A DNA stretch of 64,000 bases, taken from contig OY821519.1 in the NCBI GenBank assembly GCA_963682025.1, positions 253,444,116 through 253,508,115 of the forward strand, written 5' to 3'. Made by a program: the position numbers and the translations under genes. This DNA comes from Cordilura impudica. Its lineage: Eukaryota; Arthropoda; Insecta; Diptera; Scathophagidae. This document shows, in pieces, positions 20,581 to 31,907 of the stretch (positions are counted from its first letter, which is position 1; each line of letters starts with the position of its first letter). The notes under the pieces were generated by a model. The model was not told where the DNA came from. It saw nothing but the letters and a program-made list of their open reading frames with translations, and did no database searches.

Positions 20581-21532
20581 AAGTTTTAAATTCCTACCAA
20601 CTGCTACAACAAATCACTGTAAATAGTTTCTATTATTTATTCGATGATAACTTTTTATATATATTTTTTTATTTATGTTACTTTTACAATTCCGAGAGGA
20701 GTTCAACAAAAATTGTGAAATATTTGTGTTTGCGTAATTAAAAAGTCAGCAACAACAAAGTTAACATCCTTCCTTCCGTAACAACCTACTTGCCAGTGCG
20801 GCCATCCCTCCAGAGTCATTACTTATCAATAATTTCCTCCGCGAAATGTTGTTAAATGTTTTAGTTTTGTGCTTTTTTTTTAAATCACTTTGCTTATCAA
20901 TTGTTTGTGTGTATGTGTCTCTTATAACGATATAAACATGTTTCAGCATGTTTTTTTTTTTTTATCATGCCATCAATATTCGTACTCATTCGTAATAACA
21001 TTATTGCGTTGCTTGTACGAAATTAAAACGAGTGTATAAAGTTTAACGAAGTGTTGATAATGTGTAAATCACAAATCACTATCCAATGCATACATAAATA
21101 ATTAAAAAGTACGTACTGATGACTGTTCAAGGTAATTTAAAAGTTGCTAGTTACACGAAAATCATTGTAATTATTAAGTATTAATAAAAAAAAGGAAACA
21201 TCTATTATTGGAAAACGACGGATATATTAAAACCACTTGGGTAGATGTGAATACTACAAACAATACAGTGAGTCACAGTTAAAATGTCCTATCTTTGAGA
21301 AATGTTATATTATTTTTTAACTATTTTTCCTAAAAGAAGAGGAAAATAATTTCAACTTAAAAAGGTGTCTTTCGAAAATTTTGAAAAATTTAACATTGTA
21401 AATGGGAAAATAGGCCAGTAAACTGTATTCATAATCCCATGTCGATTGATTATACTGTCGACAGCATATATTACTCACGGACTGAATGATATACGAGACT
21501 AAGGACTAAATGAGCAAAACTGCGTTTTTATA
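20581..21532. other. No recognised feature
   Basis: AT-rich, with several poly(T) tracts. Nothing recognisable. Confidence 0.35.
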
Positions 21533-21710
21533 CCCTAGAAAATTATGTGGTATAATGAGTTTGCGCTGATGTCGGTAACTACTAGATCTGTATCGATCAA
21601 TTCGAATCACTTTTGAGTCGACATAGCGATGTCCGATGTCTGTTTGTCTGTGTGTCCATGTGAACCTTGTTATCAAACTACATGCTTTCGAGAAAAATAA
21701 CTTTTTATGT
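21533..21710 (+). mobile_element. DINE-1-like repeat, 5' fragment
   Basis: TATACCCTAGAAAATTATGTGG, TATAATGAGTTTGCGCTGATG, GATGTCCGATGTCTGTTTGTC. Strongly diverged. Confidence 0.65.
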
Positions 21711-22130
21711 AAATGTAATGGGGCTTCATTACGACTTAGGTCAGTATGTTTCCATTAATAACATTTTAAAAAAACAGTGTTAGAGAAATGGGGATTTCAC
21801 GCAAATATACAGCGTTGTTAGTAGAATATGATAGCATAGATAACTCAAATCGATCTTAACTCGACTTAGGCGGTTATCGCTTGTGACCACAGAAATAATA
21901 ATACTGTAATTATAAAAATTATTCTTGTTGTACAGGAAAGCAAGTAAATAAATAAAATCTTAACAACAAATAAAAAGTGGGCGGGAGTCGACCAGTGGAT
22001 GTAGCACATCTCATACAAAGTATATATTTAATATAATATATAATAATGACAATATTCGACCTAAGATAGGAGGGATGCTACCAGTGGGCGTGGCACATCT
22101 CCCATAGAAATAAAATATATCTAGAGTACT

Positions 22131-22296
22131 ATGAAAGAGACAGTCTTGAAAGCTAGTAACCATCGAAAAAGTGGCCGTGGAGCCTTCCATGCAAAGTAAA
22201 TTTTTGTCATCATATGAAAGAGACAGTCTTGAAAGCTAGTAACCATCGAAAAAGTGGCCGTGGAGCCTTCCATACAAAGTAAATTTTTGTCATCAT
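22131..22296. repeat. 83-bp tandem duplication
   Basis: The unit starting ATGAAAGAGACAGTCTTGAA and containing AAAGTGGCCGTGGAGCC occurs at 22131-22213 and 22214-22296, differing by about one base. It lies in a patch of GTGGGCGTGGCACATCTCCC-like phrases (21970-22110). Confidence 0.85.
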
Positions 22297-22538
22297 ACAT
22301 ATGGAATGTTAATATAGCAATGGTCCTGAAATTTAGCACGAACATTTCAGTTACTAATCTGAGCATTCGTGGAAAAATGGACTGGATCGGATCTCATTCC
22401 GCCCTCGGAATGCAGCGAGTAACAAATTGAGGAGAAAGATGCATCATTAATTTTCATTTTCGATATATTTATTCATTCATGGAATAAACATAGGAAAACT
22501 TGATAAGCGAGATATATGTCGAACTACGACATGGCATA

Positions 22539-22691
22539 CTAAGACCCAGTTTTTAAGATATCAGTTAAACCTAGTTTTGTTAAACCCAGAATTTATTCAT
22601 CAATTCCTTTATGAATTTGGACATGTCTGAAAAAATTAATTCTCGGTTTAACTAAACTAAGTTTAACTGACATCTCAAAAACTGGGCCTAA
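22539..22691. mobile_element. Hairpin MITE, about 153 bp
   Basis: Left arm TAAGACCCAGTTTTTAAGAT then CAGTTAAACCTAGTTTTGTTAAACC matches the reverse complement of the right arm (TTAGGCCCAGTTTTTGAGAT then CAGTTAAACTTAGTTTAGTTAAACC) over about 50 bases with few differences. The two arms make up most of the element. No transposase; superfamily not assigned. Confidence 0.7.
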
Positions 22692-23091
22692 GAGCACCGA
22701 AAAATTTTATAATTTTCGCACCGAATCAAAAAAAAAACAAAAAATATTGTGTCCACTGAGCATTAGAATAAAAATGAACTGAAAAAATAATTTTAATTTC
22801 TTATATATTTATTCATTCATGGAAAGAAAAAAAGAAAAATTGATTAAAGAAACATATATATCCATAAATTTTAGTAAGTTGTAGTGAAGCACGACATCTA
22901 GTATGTTTATACACTGATATAAATTCGCATAGAAATACATGTCAATAAAAACATATTTTTGTTTTTTGTTTTTACATAAAACAAACTAATGTTTTCCTAC
23001 TGTTATCTACAATTCATAAACATTTGGAATCGTCCACTCATAAACTGGAAAGTAAAACATTGTTTAATTAATAAAAGTGAATATTATAAAT

Positions 23092-23900
23092 TAAAACAAG
23101 TAAGAAAATTATAGTCGGTCTAGACCGACTATACGGTACCCTATACCATGCGTTTAGAGACCCTATCTCTCAGGCCCAACTAACTGGATATAGAAAATAA
23201 GCATAAACCAAATTTGAGTGGGATTTTTATTAATTTTTTCGGCTGAAAAAAGTTCATATCGGATGTTATATGTATATGGGGACTAGGCCCAAAAATGGAC
23301 CGATCCTGACCATGTTTGGTAAGGTGTCTTGTATTTTGCAAAAATATATACAAACAAAATTTGAGAAGAATCAGTGCAATATTTTGGTTTTTTTATAGAA
23401 GATTTTTTTAGAAGATCGGGAAGCAGCTCTATATGGGATCTATGACTAAGAGTTGCCCCATAGGGATCATTTTTGGACTACTGAATAATGGATGTAATAA
23501 ACGCATATAAACCCAATTTGACTAAGATCTATATGACAATTTGGATCTTATGGCAATTTATGTCGATTTCATATGGGTCATTTGTATGGGGGCTAGGTCT
23601 GAACATGGACCGATTCTCACCAATTTCAATAGCGTTCATCCTATGGCCGATAAAAGCTTATATGCCAAATTTCATCAAAATATATTCATATTTGCGACCT
23701 GCAGTTTGATTACAAGGTTTACATGGACACACAGACGGACGGACGGACGGACGGACGGACATCGTTAAATCGAATCAGATAGTGATTCTGATTCGATTGG
23801 TATAATTAAAGATGGGTCTAGGTCAAATATTTTTGGTAGTTACAAACAGCAGCACAGTCATTATACCCAAACCACATAGTGGTATAGGGTATAATGAAGT
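23092..23900 (-). mobile_element. DINE-1-like repeat, full copy
   Basis: Complete, reverse orientation. Starts with the palindrome TAGTCGGTCTAGACCGACTA, ends with CCACATAGTGGTATAGGGTATAA. The microsatellite is (GGAC)n at about 23735-23762, next to CGAATCAGATAGTGATTCTG, an inverted pair. About 805 bp, no coding frame. Confidence 0.9.
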
Positions 23901-24208
23901 GAGCTCAAAAAACGTTAATTTCTAATATAATATTCATTTATTTCATCCCAAAAGTATGCAATATCTAAAATGTTGTTTACATGTTTATGGCTGATAACTG
24001 TGGTTGGTATTTACTTTGATGTGTGTGATTATGCTGAGCGTATGAGTAACAGACTACTGTGTGGGTAGGTGCATAATGTTACATGATATATAAAAAACGT
24101 ATGCACGTACATATACATGATATCGTTAACGAAATTGTTTGATCGAAATTATTTTTTATTTTCCAAAATAAAATACTACGAGTACTTTTACTCTATCATA
24201 GCTAACGC

Positions 24209-24410
24209 GTTATGGTCCATAGTTAATAGTAAAAGTGAAATTAGGTCTGATGATTGACCGTCTTCTTTAAATAATAAACCAAAATATAGATTTTCGATTG
24301 ATTTTACTCGTTATGGTCCATAGTTAATAGTAAAATTGAAATTAGGGCTGATGATTGACCGTCTTCTTTGAATAATAAATCAAAATATAGATTTTCGATT
24401 GATTTTACTC
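24209..24410. repeat. 101-bp tandem duplication
   Basis: The unit GTTATGGTCCATAGTTAATA..CTGATGATTGACCGTCTTCTTT..ATTTTCGATTGATTTTACTC occurs twice (24209-24309, 24310-24410) with a handful of differences. Confidence 0.85.
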
Positions 24411-24616
24411 GATATCGAATGCGACGATTTGCCCCCAGATCTATGTGTATAATTCAATTTTATAAAATTAACATTAATTTCTTGGTGTTGTTGTATAACC
24501 CAGCATATATGTATAAGTAATAAGAAGTACTTCTAAATAATTAGGTTACATTTTACATACAGAAATGTTTTTGTTTTTGTTATGATTTTACGTTTGTTAA
24601 ATGTAATGCTTCAACA

Positions 24617-25165
24617 CAGCCATGTTGAATCAACCGTTGCCTGGTGTGTAGCTCTGTTGCCCATTGATTTTCGTGTTGTATCAACCGTTGCCAGAAATAT
24701 CAAAAAGCTTTGATATTTTGCGTTGGTTGAGGCAACCGTTGCTACGTGTGTATCATTGTTTACTGCATTTACTTCTTCAGTTCGTCGAAAACAAGCGAAA
24801 AGGAAGGTTCGGGCGAAGTAATGTTAAGCGGAAAGCAGGAAAACAAGAAAATGGCTATAATGAAAATTATGTTAACTTTATTAACGAATATAAAAATTTG
24901 AGAGAGCTATGGGACGTAACTTGTGAAAAATATAAAAATAAAAATCTAAAAAAAAGCATACGAACAATTAAAAATATAATATAATAAAAAATTAAATTAT
25001 ACTTTTCTTCCGCTTGTGTCTTTTCTGTACCACAGCTACACACAGTAATGAGGTTGCGACACTCGTTGCCACGTGTGTAGTCAACAAACAAAACACGTTG
25101 CCACAACACATTGAAGCAACCGTTGCCTGGTGTGTAGGCAGCATTACAGACAAGCTATATGAGAT
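24617..25165 (+). pseudogene. MADF-domain fragment inside CAACCGTTGCC repeats
   Basis: An open frame (about 24784-24984) reads ENKRKGRFGRSNVKRKAGKQ, then NYVNFINEYKNLRELWDVTC followed by EKYKNKNLKK. That is the first two helices of a MADF domain (F..EY...P.LWD....YKN+..K), cut short by two stops. MADF is a Myb-related DNA-binding domain of fly regulators and of some Harbinger-type transposons. The word CAACCGTTGCC..GTGTGTAG or a variant appears at about 24634, 24676, 24733, 25061 and 25118, before and after the frame, all in the same orientation. Probably a transposon remnant, not a host gene. Confidence 0.55.
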
Positions 25166-25319
25166 ATATACTCGCGCATATACAGTAGAATGGAGTGACG
25201 CTATATTAATTTTTTTTTTTTTAATTTAAATGCGGCTCTAAGTGGGATTTGTTAAAATAAATATCAAAATACTATGAATATGTGACTTTATATTCACGGT
25301 TCCCGCAGGCAATGAAAAT

Positions 25320-25845
25320 TAAAAAAAATTTTTAATTTTATTTTTTAAAAAAAAGGTACTTGTTTAAGAAAACGTTTTTTTTAAGAAAATGTACTTTATG
25401 TATATATTTTTTTTGCAAACAGTATTTAAAAAAATATATTTTTTAAGAAAATTGGTTTCTTTTAGGAATATCTATTTTTTTAAGAAATGTTAAGTTTATT
25501 TTTAAAATGTACTTTTTAAAAAAAGGTTTTATTTAAGAGGTGACACTTTTTAAGAAAATATGTTTTTCTAAGAAAATGTACTCTAAGAAAAAGTACTTTT
25601 TAACAAAAGGCACCTTTTTAAGAAAATATGCTTTTCTAAAATAATGTACTTTTTAGGAGAAAGCACTTTTTTAAAAAAAGTTGTTTTTAGGAATAAGTAT
25701 TATTTTAACGAAAAGTACTTTTTGAAGAAAAGTTGCTATTTTACGAAAATATATTTTTTGCAAACAAAATTTTTTTTGAAAAAATTTACTTTTTTAAGAA
25801 AAGTTACTTTTTGAAAAAATTATTTTTTGGAAAAAGTTAAGTTTT
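25320..25845. repeat. Degenerate TAAGAAAA array, left block
   Basis: Dozens of irregularly spaced words such as TTTTTAAGAAAATGTACTTT, roughly every 18-30 bases, on one strand. The DINE-like copy at 25848-26638 sits inside it and the array resumes at 26640. Confidence 0.8.
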
Positions 25846-25847
25846 TA

Positions 25848-26638
25848 TACCCTATACCACTATGTGGTTTGGGTATAATGACTTTGTGCTGCTGTTTGTA
25901 ACAACCAAAAATATTTCACCTAGACCCATCTTTAATTATACCGATCGAATCAGAATCACTTTCTGAGATGATTTAACAATGTCCGTCCGTCCGTCCGTCC
26001 GTCCGTCCGTCCGTCTGTGTGTCCATGTAAAGCTTGTAATCAAACTGCAGGTCGCAAATATGAATATATTTTGATGAAATTTGGTATATGAGCTTCTATC
26101 GGCCATGGGATGAACGCTATTGAAATTGGTGAGAATCGGTCCATGTTCAGACCTAGCCCCCATACAAATTACCCATATGAAATCGACATAAATTGCCATA
26201 AGATCCAAATTGTCATATAGATCTTACTCAAATTGGGTTTGTATGCATTCATTACATCCACTAATGAGTGGTCCAAAAATGATCCCTTTGGCCCCATATA
26301 GAGCTGCTTCCCGATTTTCACTTAAATCTTTTCAAAAACAAAAATATTGCACTGATTCTTTTCAAATTTTGTTTGTATATATTTTTGCAAAATACAAGAG
26401 ACTTTACCAAACATGATCAGGATCGGTCCATTTTTGGACCTAGTCCCCATATAGATATAGCATCCGATATGAACTTTTTCATATCTGCAGCCAAAAAAAT
26501 TAATAAAAATCCCACTCAAATTTGGTTTTTGCTTATTTTCTATGTCCAGTTAGTTGGGCCTAAGAGATAGGCTTTCTAAACGCATGGTATAGGGTATCGT
26601 ATAGTCGGTCTAGACCGACTATAATTTTCTTACTTGTT
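25848..26638 (+). mobile_element. DINE-1-like repeat, full reference copy
   Basis: Forward, about 790 bp. Features in order: stem ACCCTATACCACTATGTGGT, GTATAATGACTTTGTGCTGC, inverted pair AATCAGAATCACTTTCTGA, (GTCC)n at about 25980-26013, CTGCAGGTCGCAAATATGAA, internal homology blocks, CGCATGGTATAGGGTATCG, terminal palindrome TAGTCGGTCTAGACCGACTA and TTTTCTTACTTGTT. Ends with stems and a GTCY microsatellite resemble Drosophila DINE-1/mini-me (Helentron-related) elements; kinship is inferred from architecture. Confidence 0.9.
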
Positions 26639-26639
26639 T

Positions 26640-27190
26640 ATATTAAAAAAAATATTTTTTAGGAAGAAAAAGTACTTTTTTAGGAAAAGGTACTTAGTTA
26701 ATAAAAGGTATTTTATAAAAGAAGCTAGCTTTTAGGAAAATATGTTTCTTAAAGAAAAGGTACTTGTCTAAGTAAAAGTAATTTTTAAAGAAAAGATAAT
26801 TTTCTAAGAAAATATACTTTTTTAAGAAAAGCTACTTTTTTAAGAAAATATAATTTTGAAGAAAATGTGCATTTTAGGAAAAAGTTCGTTTTATGAAAGG
26901 AATATAAGTTTTATTTTAACAAGAAGTACTTTTTCAAGAAAAGGCACTATTTTAAGAATATGTAAATTTTTAAGAAAAAGAACTCTTTTAAGAAAATGTT
27001 CTTTTTAGAAAAAGTATTATTTTAACAAGTACTTTGAAATAAAATTTACTTTTTTAAGAAAATTTACTTTTTAAGAAAATTAGGTTGTTTAAGGAAATGT
27101 ACTTTTTAAGAAAGTTTACTTTTTTAAGAAAATGTTTTTTTTAAGAAAGAGTACTTTTTAAGAAAATTTCGTTTTTAATAATCTAACCCA
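26640..27190. repeat. Degenerate TAAGAAAA array, right block
   Basis: Continuation of the 25320-25845 array after the DINE-like insertion, same motif and strand. Confidence 0.8.
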
Positions 27191-27250
27191 TAAAAACAAA
27201 ATTTTTATTAAAACTTTTTCTTTCCTTATGCATATGAGCTTTGAATCTCT

Positions 27251-27684
27251 CCGTGACTGTGCGTGAATTTGCGTGACTATTTTCAAATTAATCTTTGGTC
27301 ACAACAAGTCTATGGACCAAGTTTCAGATTGATTAGATGAGGGGAGATGGGGTTTAAATCATTCCGTGACTGGACGTGACTATGCATGACTATCGATAAG
27401 TTAATATTTGGTGACAACAAGTCTGTGGGCCAAGTTTCAGTTTGATTGGATGAGGAGAATGGGGTTTAAATCACTCCGTGACTGTGCATGACTATGTTTG
27501 ACTTAAAATTAATCTTTGGCCACAACAAGTCTATGGACAAAGTTTTAGATCGATCGGTTAGGGGAAAAGGGTTTTAAATCACTCCGTGACTGTGCGTCAC
27601 TATGCGTGGCTGTGCGTGACTACCCCAAAATTAATCTAAGTTTAATCCAAGTTTCAGATCAATTGGATAAGGGGGAATGGGGTT
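27251..27684. repeat. Four tandem units of about 101-113 bp
   Basis: Each unit starts CCGTGACTG and holds 2-4 subrepeats of GTGACTATGC, then TTAATCTTTGG.CACAACAAGT, CCAAGTTTCAGATTGATTGG and ATGGGGTTTAAATCA. Starts at 27251, 27364, 27476 and 27584; the last unit is shortened. Embedded in the TAAGAAAA array. Confidence 0.85.
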
Positions 27685-27734
27685 GCCTCATGGCAGACAT
27701 ACAGACAGACAGAGAGTATGAGTTACAAGAAAGA

Positions 27735-28000
27735 GTTTAAAAAAAGATAATAATTGAAGAAAACGACTTTTTTAATAAAAGGTACCTTCTTAAGAAAATG
27801 TACTTTTAAAAGAAAGACAATGTTAATTTTTCAAAAAATCGACACATTTTAGAAAAGGAACTTTATTAATAAAATGTACTTTTTTAAGAAATGGTGTTTT
27901 TTTAGGCAAGAGAACTTTTTAAAGAAATGGTGCTTTTTTAAGAAAATGTACATTTTTTAATAAAAGGTATTTTTTAAACAATGGTACTAACTAGTGTGTT
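27735..28000. repeat. Degenerate TAAGAAAA array, third block
   Basis: Same motif as 25320-27190, resuming after the 110-bp tandem units. Confidence 0.7.
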
Positions 28001-28664
28001 TAAAAAGTACCTGTATTTATTTTGGAAGGGGTCATAAAATCGCTTGAGTCTTGAAGGAGTCATAGATCAAAAAGATTGAACTTGTGCTTCTAGCTGTAAA
28101 AACCGGCAGCTATTTTTAGGCCTGAAAATCGCTTATATCTTTTTCGATTTGATCCTATATTTGTAAAATAGATTAATGTCTGAGAAACAGGCTGGTCAAT
28201 CTAATATATCGATATTGTTTGATAAAAACCCATTTATTGTATACGCGCTATTGTGGATTGTGATGTTGTGTTCTTTGAAAGTAAACTTTAGTAAGATTTC
28301 GCTAACTATTAGACTTAGAACCAATTCTAGAATTACTAAGTCATATAAATGCTATTGCATTTAAGAATAAAGAACTAAGTTGCAAATATTTTATTATTTT
28401 TGTACATGAGGGTTAACATAGCAATACATATATTAATTATAACGACGGGTGTGTTGAAAACATATATATTTTTTTATTATTATTTTAGAAAGTTAGCAAA
28501 ACCGTTACATTGCGGCTGTTTGCACAAATTTCAACACTAACAAGCTTCTGTGGTTTGTTATTGCAAATGTATTTAAACACGAAATTAATATCATTATTTA
28601 ATTGAAAAAAAAATGAAATGATATGTAAAAATTACCAAACAATAATAAAACCAAAGAAACAAAT
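28001..28664. other. No recognised feature
   Basis: AT-rich; a 62-codon open frame at 28176 has no family signature. Confidence 0.35.
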
Positions 28665-29000
28665 AATTTTGGACGACTAATTTAGACCGAGCATACGTTA
28701 ACCTGAGTTTTGAATCAAACGGTGTGGGGTCTTTAAAATAACTTAAACCAAATTCAAGTGAGATTGACATGCATTTTTACCTGAAAATTTGTTAATTTTC
28801 ATATCGATCGTGATTACTACCGTCTAAGTACTGGTCATGTCCATATTGAGTAAGGCCATTTAAGGATCTTGAAAATATAAACAATAGGATTGAATGGGGA
28901 CAGCTAGCTATTGCTTAAATTTCAATTCGGTTTTAAGTGGGATCTATACAAATAGATTTAAAAATGGAATATATGAAATTTTAGGCCGATCAGAGTTCAA
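28665..29000 (-). mobile_element. DINE-1-like repeat, heavily decayed
   Basis: TAATTTAGACCGAGCATACG, ACTTAAACCAAATTCAAGTGAG, TCATATCGATCGTGATTAC and TGGTCATGTCCATATTGAGTAAGG follow the order of the reverse consensus. Confidence 0.55.
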
Positions 29001-29654
29001 CTCATAGTACCAGATTCTCATTTTTTTTTATTTTTTTTTTAAATATGTATTTTTGAATTTATTTATTAAGCAATACGAAAGACGCTGAAAACAAATTTAC
29101 TATCCTTAAAGCATGAGCATTATAGGCATCCAACTTATCGTTCTGCCAAGGACGGCTTTGAACTTTCAAACGACATACAACATCATTCGTACATTACACT
29201 GGTGGCATGTCGTTCTTTGAGGAATAATAATTAAAAATTTCGTAACAGAAAGTCAATTTTCTTAATATATCAACATTTTTTAAGTCGGGTGGCAACTCCG
29301 TGTACAAAAAATTGTTATAAAAACTGCAATTTTGGACATTTAGTAGACGAGACAAAACTAACGCACCCTTTTTTGCAGTCCAATCTCACTCTATGCGTTG
29401 GATGAGTAAGTTGATCTCAATTTGCGCATCCAAATAAACATATAAATTTGGGTCTTTCAGCAAAAACGTTTATTTAGTTTTGAATTATGAATAATTATGG
29501 CCCAAAAAAAATGGAGAATTTTTTGAGATTTTTTGAAGATCGACTAAATAGATTAAGGGGCACTTTGACGACCTTACATGTAAAAATTCAGTATTCTCAA
29601 ATTCAAATCTCAATAAATGTAGAAACATTAAAAACTAAAAAAATTAAAACATGA
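29001..29654. other. No recognised feature
   Basis: Unique-looking AT-rich sequence without motif. Confidence 0.3.
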
Positions 29655-29765
29655 GCTTAGAAAAAGTATCGTATGTCCAACTAATTGGATATAGACAATA
29701 ACCATAAACCAAATTTGCGTGGAATTGTTATAAATTTGTTGCCTTGCGATATGAAAATTTCATTT
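29655..29765 (-). mobile_element. DINE-1-like fragment
   Basis: GTCCAACTAATTGGATATAG then ACCATAAACCAAATTTGCGTGG match the start of reverse copies. Confidence 0.6.
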
Positions 29766-30304
29766 CGTTCTAGCTACTGCTAAATAAAATAATATTTTTT
29801 AAAACTTTTACCTACATTAAAACTTTTTATTCAATTGAAAAAAAGCAAGAATAATTATTACGAAATAGTTACTGCAGATAAACATGATGGTTGTTGTCAT
29901 TATAAAAAAATTCTATAGTTTCTTCTGCTTTTTTTGCGATATATTAAAAAAGAACAATAGATTAGAATTGAAAAAAAAAACACAAAAAGAAGTTGAGTTT
30001 TGTATACGTTAGCAGTACGTCAATCAGAATGAGCTACACACATGCAAAATAAATACTCGTAACACACTCACATTTTAATTATATTTTTCTTGGATTATTA
30101 TTGAAAGGAGGAATCGACCAAATCTATATATTAATACGTGAAAGAAAATTTTTTCATCCCTTTTTAAGCATAATGCGGGCACGGAGGATTATGAAAATTG
30201 GCATAATTGTAGTTCATATGGAGTTAAAGTGCAGAATTTAAAAATTTATGTACAAGATGTGTTAAAAATATATTTAATTAAATAAAATAAAATATTTATA
30301 AAAA

Positions 30305-30415
30305 ATCATTTTATAAGAGCCCAAATATATGCTTATCAATTTTAGCCAATTCACAATTCATCGAATTTCATTATAATTGTATATCACACGCGCTATGTTG
30401 AATTGTGAATTGAAT
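30305..30415 (-). mobile_element. Helitron fragment (H2)
   Basis: Internal blocks of the Helitron family in reverse (TTATAAGAGCCC, GCTTATCAATTTTAGCCAAT, TCACAATTCA), then a short forward piece (GTTGAATTGTGAATTG). Termini missing. Confidence 0.55.
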
Positions 30416-30559
30416 CAGTGGTCAGAATCGATAAGCCTCTAAGTCGACGAACTAAGTAATAAGGAAAGACAATAACTGAATTACTTAATATAATTTAATA
30501 GACTTTTCGTATACGTTGAAAGCAAAACTTTGTCAAATAAATTTTTTGTAAAAGGAATG

Positions 30560-30805
30560 CCCCTACATTCTTTTACCTGGCCCAAATCCACCACTGCTGA
30601 CCCTCCCGGTCTCTGGACTTAAATTCCTTTAAGCACGGTTAAGGAGTCCTGAGAAAGAAAATAGGAAATTATAAATCCAGAAACATGTGGTATAAAATTC
30701 AAGGAGTGGTGCTGCATATCCCCGGAAGATTGTGCTTACCTTGTCGGATTCATGCTTCTCAAATGTGAACAAGTCTTAAAGACGAATGGAGCTTCAACTA
30801 AATAT
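30560..30805 (+). pseudogene. Tc1-like transposase relic, C-terminal part
   Basis: Across two frames: PSRSLDLNSF with LRKKIGNYK (Tc1 WPSQSPDLNPIEHVW..KRKI), then NPETCGIKFKEWCCISPEDC and AYLVGFMLLKCEQVLKTNGA (the Tc1 C terminus: EW..IP.E.C..LV.SM..RC..VIK.KG). The DLN block follows the third catalytic region; upstream parts are absent or unreadable. Confidence 0.7.
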
Positions 30806-31907
30806 TAATGTGATATAAGAATATGAAGGTAATTGATTATGAAGTTTAAATCAATTTAAATAATATATGTATATCGTTCTTAATAATTCTAATTTCGCTC
30901 AATATTATAGGAGTTAAATGTCATTTCTTATATGCTGTCTGGACCTCACGGAAGTGATTTAAGTTTACGTATATAATTTGTCTTATTTGTTGAAATATAA
31001 ATAAATTTTGAAGAAAATCAAAATGAAAACTGTCGTTCTTATTATTTTTTCCAACTCTGTACAATAAATGCATATTTGCACATTCGTAAAAGTTTTATAT
31101 AGACAAACAGACAGACTTTTGAAATAACCATATATATATCAATATTTCTATTGAAAAAAAAAGCCAATAAAGTTAACAGACCATCGTTGCTCTCTACTGT
31201 TTTGTAATAATTTCACAAATGAAATATAATCAAATAAAAATAAATTGAGGTTTTCACTTAAAACTCTGGACTTTAATTGCCACACAAACATGTTTTATTG
31301 ACAATTTAACAAATGACCATTTTATCAATAAAACTAACTGACTTGAAAACTGGTTAACAACTTTCAGTTTGGACATACTCGTACTACAAAGAAAAAGTCT
31401 AAATTTCAGGTATCCATATAAAACATGCACACTTGTCCAATATGCCAAAGATAAATTGATTACCTTAAACGCATTGTTTGTGTATTTATGATACTAAATT
31501 GATTGGGATGATGACGACGATGTTGCTAATGTTGTTACTGGTAATGAATGTTATCCTCGTAGTATTTTGTGACCTACCCTGACGGGCCCCATGCTTAAGC
31601 CAACGAACGATACTGTTGTTAATACGTTAATACTCGTATAACTCATTACATTAAGAGCATGGCAAATACAAATACACTTATAAAATTTAACAGCTACAAA
31701 ACATTTCAAACTTATCTCTGTGTGTATTTTTTTTTTTTTTTTGTAGTCATACCTTTAAATATTTGCATGATCCATTTGTGTTCCATTTATAACATCATCC
31801 CAACAGCAACAATAATAATAAAATTAATGAGAATAAGAACAATGATTTCCGTCTGAATAATTATAAAATTGCTGGAAAATTTGCAAACGTTGGAAATTTT
31901 TATTTAA
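30806..31907. other. No recognised feature
   Basis: AT-rich DNA, a GA-rich patch near 31500 (GATGATGACGACGATG) and a poly(T) tract near 31727. Nothing supportable. Confidence 0.35.

Noticed and set aside
22121..22366. 81-codon frame with an internal repeat
   Set aside because: The protein repeat is just the 83-bp tandem DNA duplication.
23735..23762. Short regular GGAC repeats as a CRISPR-like or regulatory array
   Set aside because: Simple tetranucleotide microsatellite inside the DINE-like family; the organism is eukaryotic.
24244..24262. CTGATGA as a second hammerhead core
   Set aside because: No GAAA at the proper distance and no flanking stems; part of a 101-bp tandem duplication.
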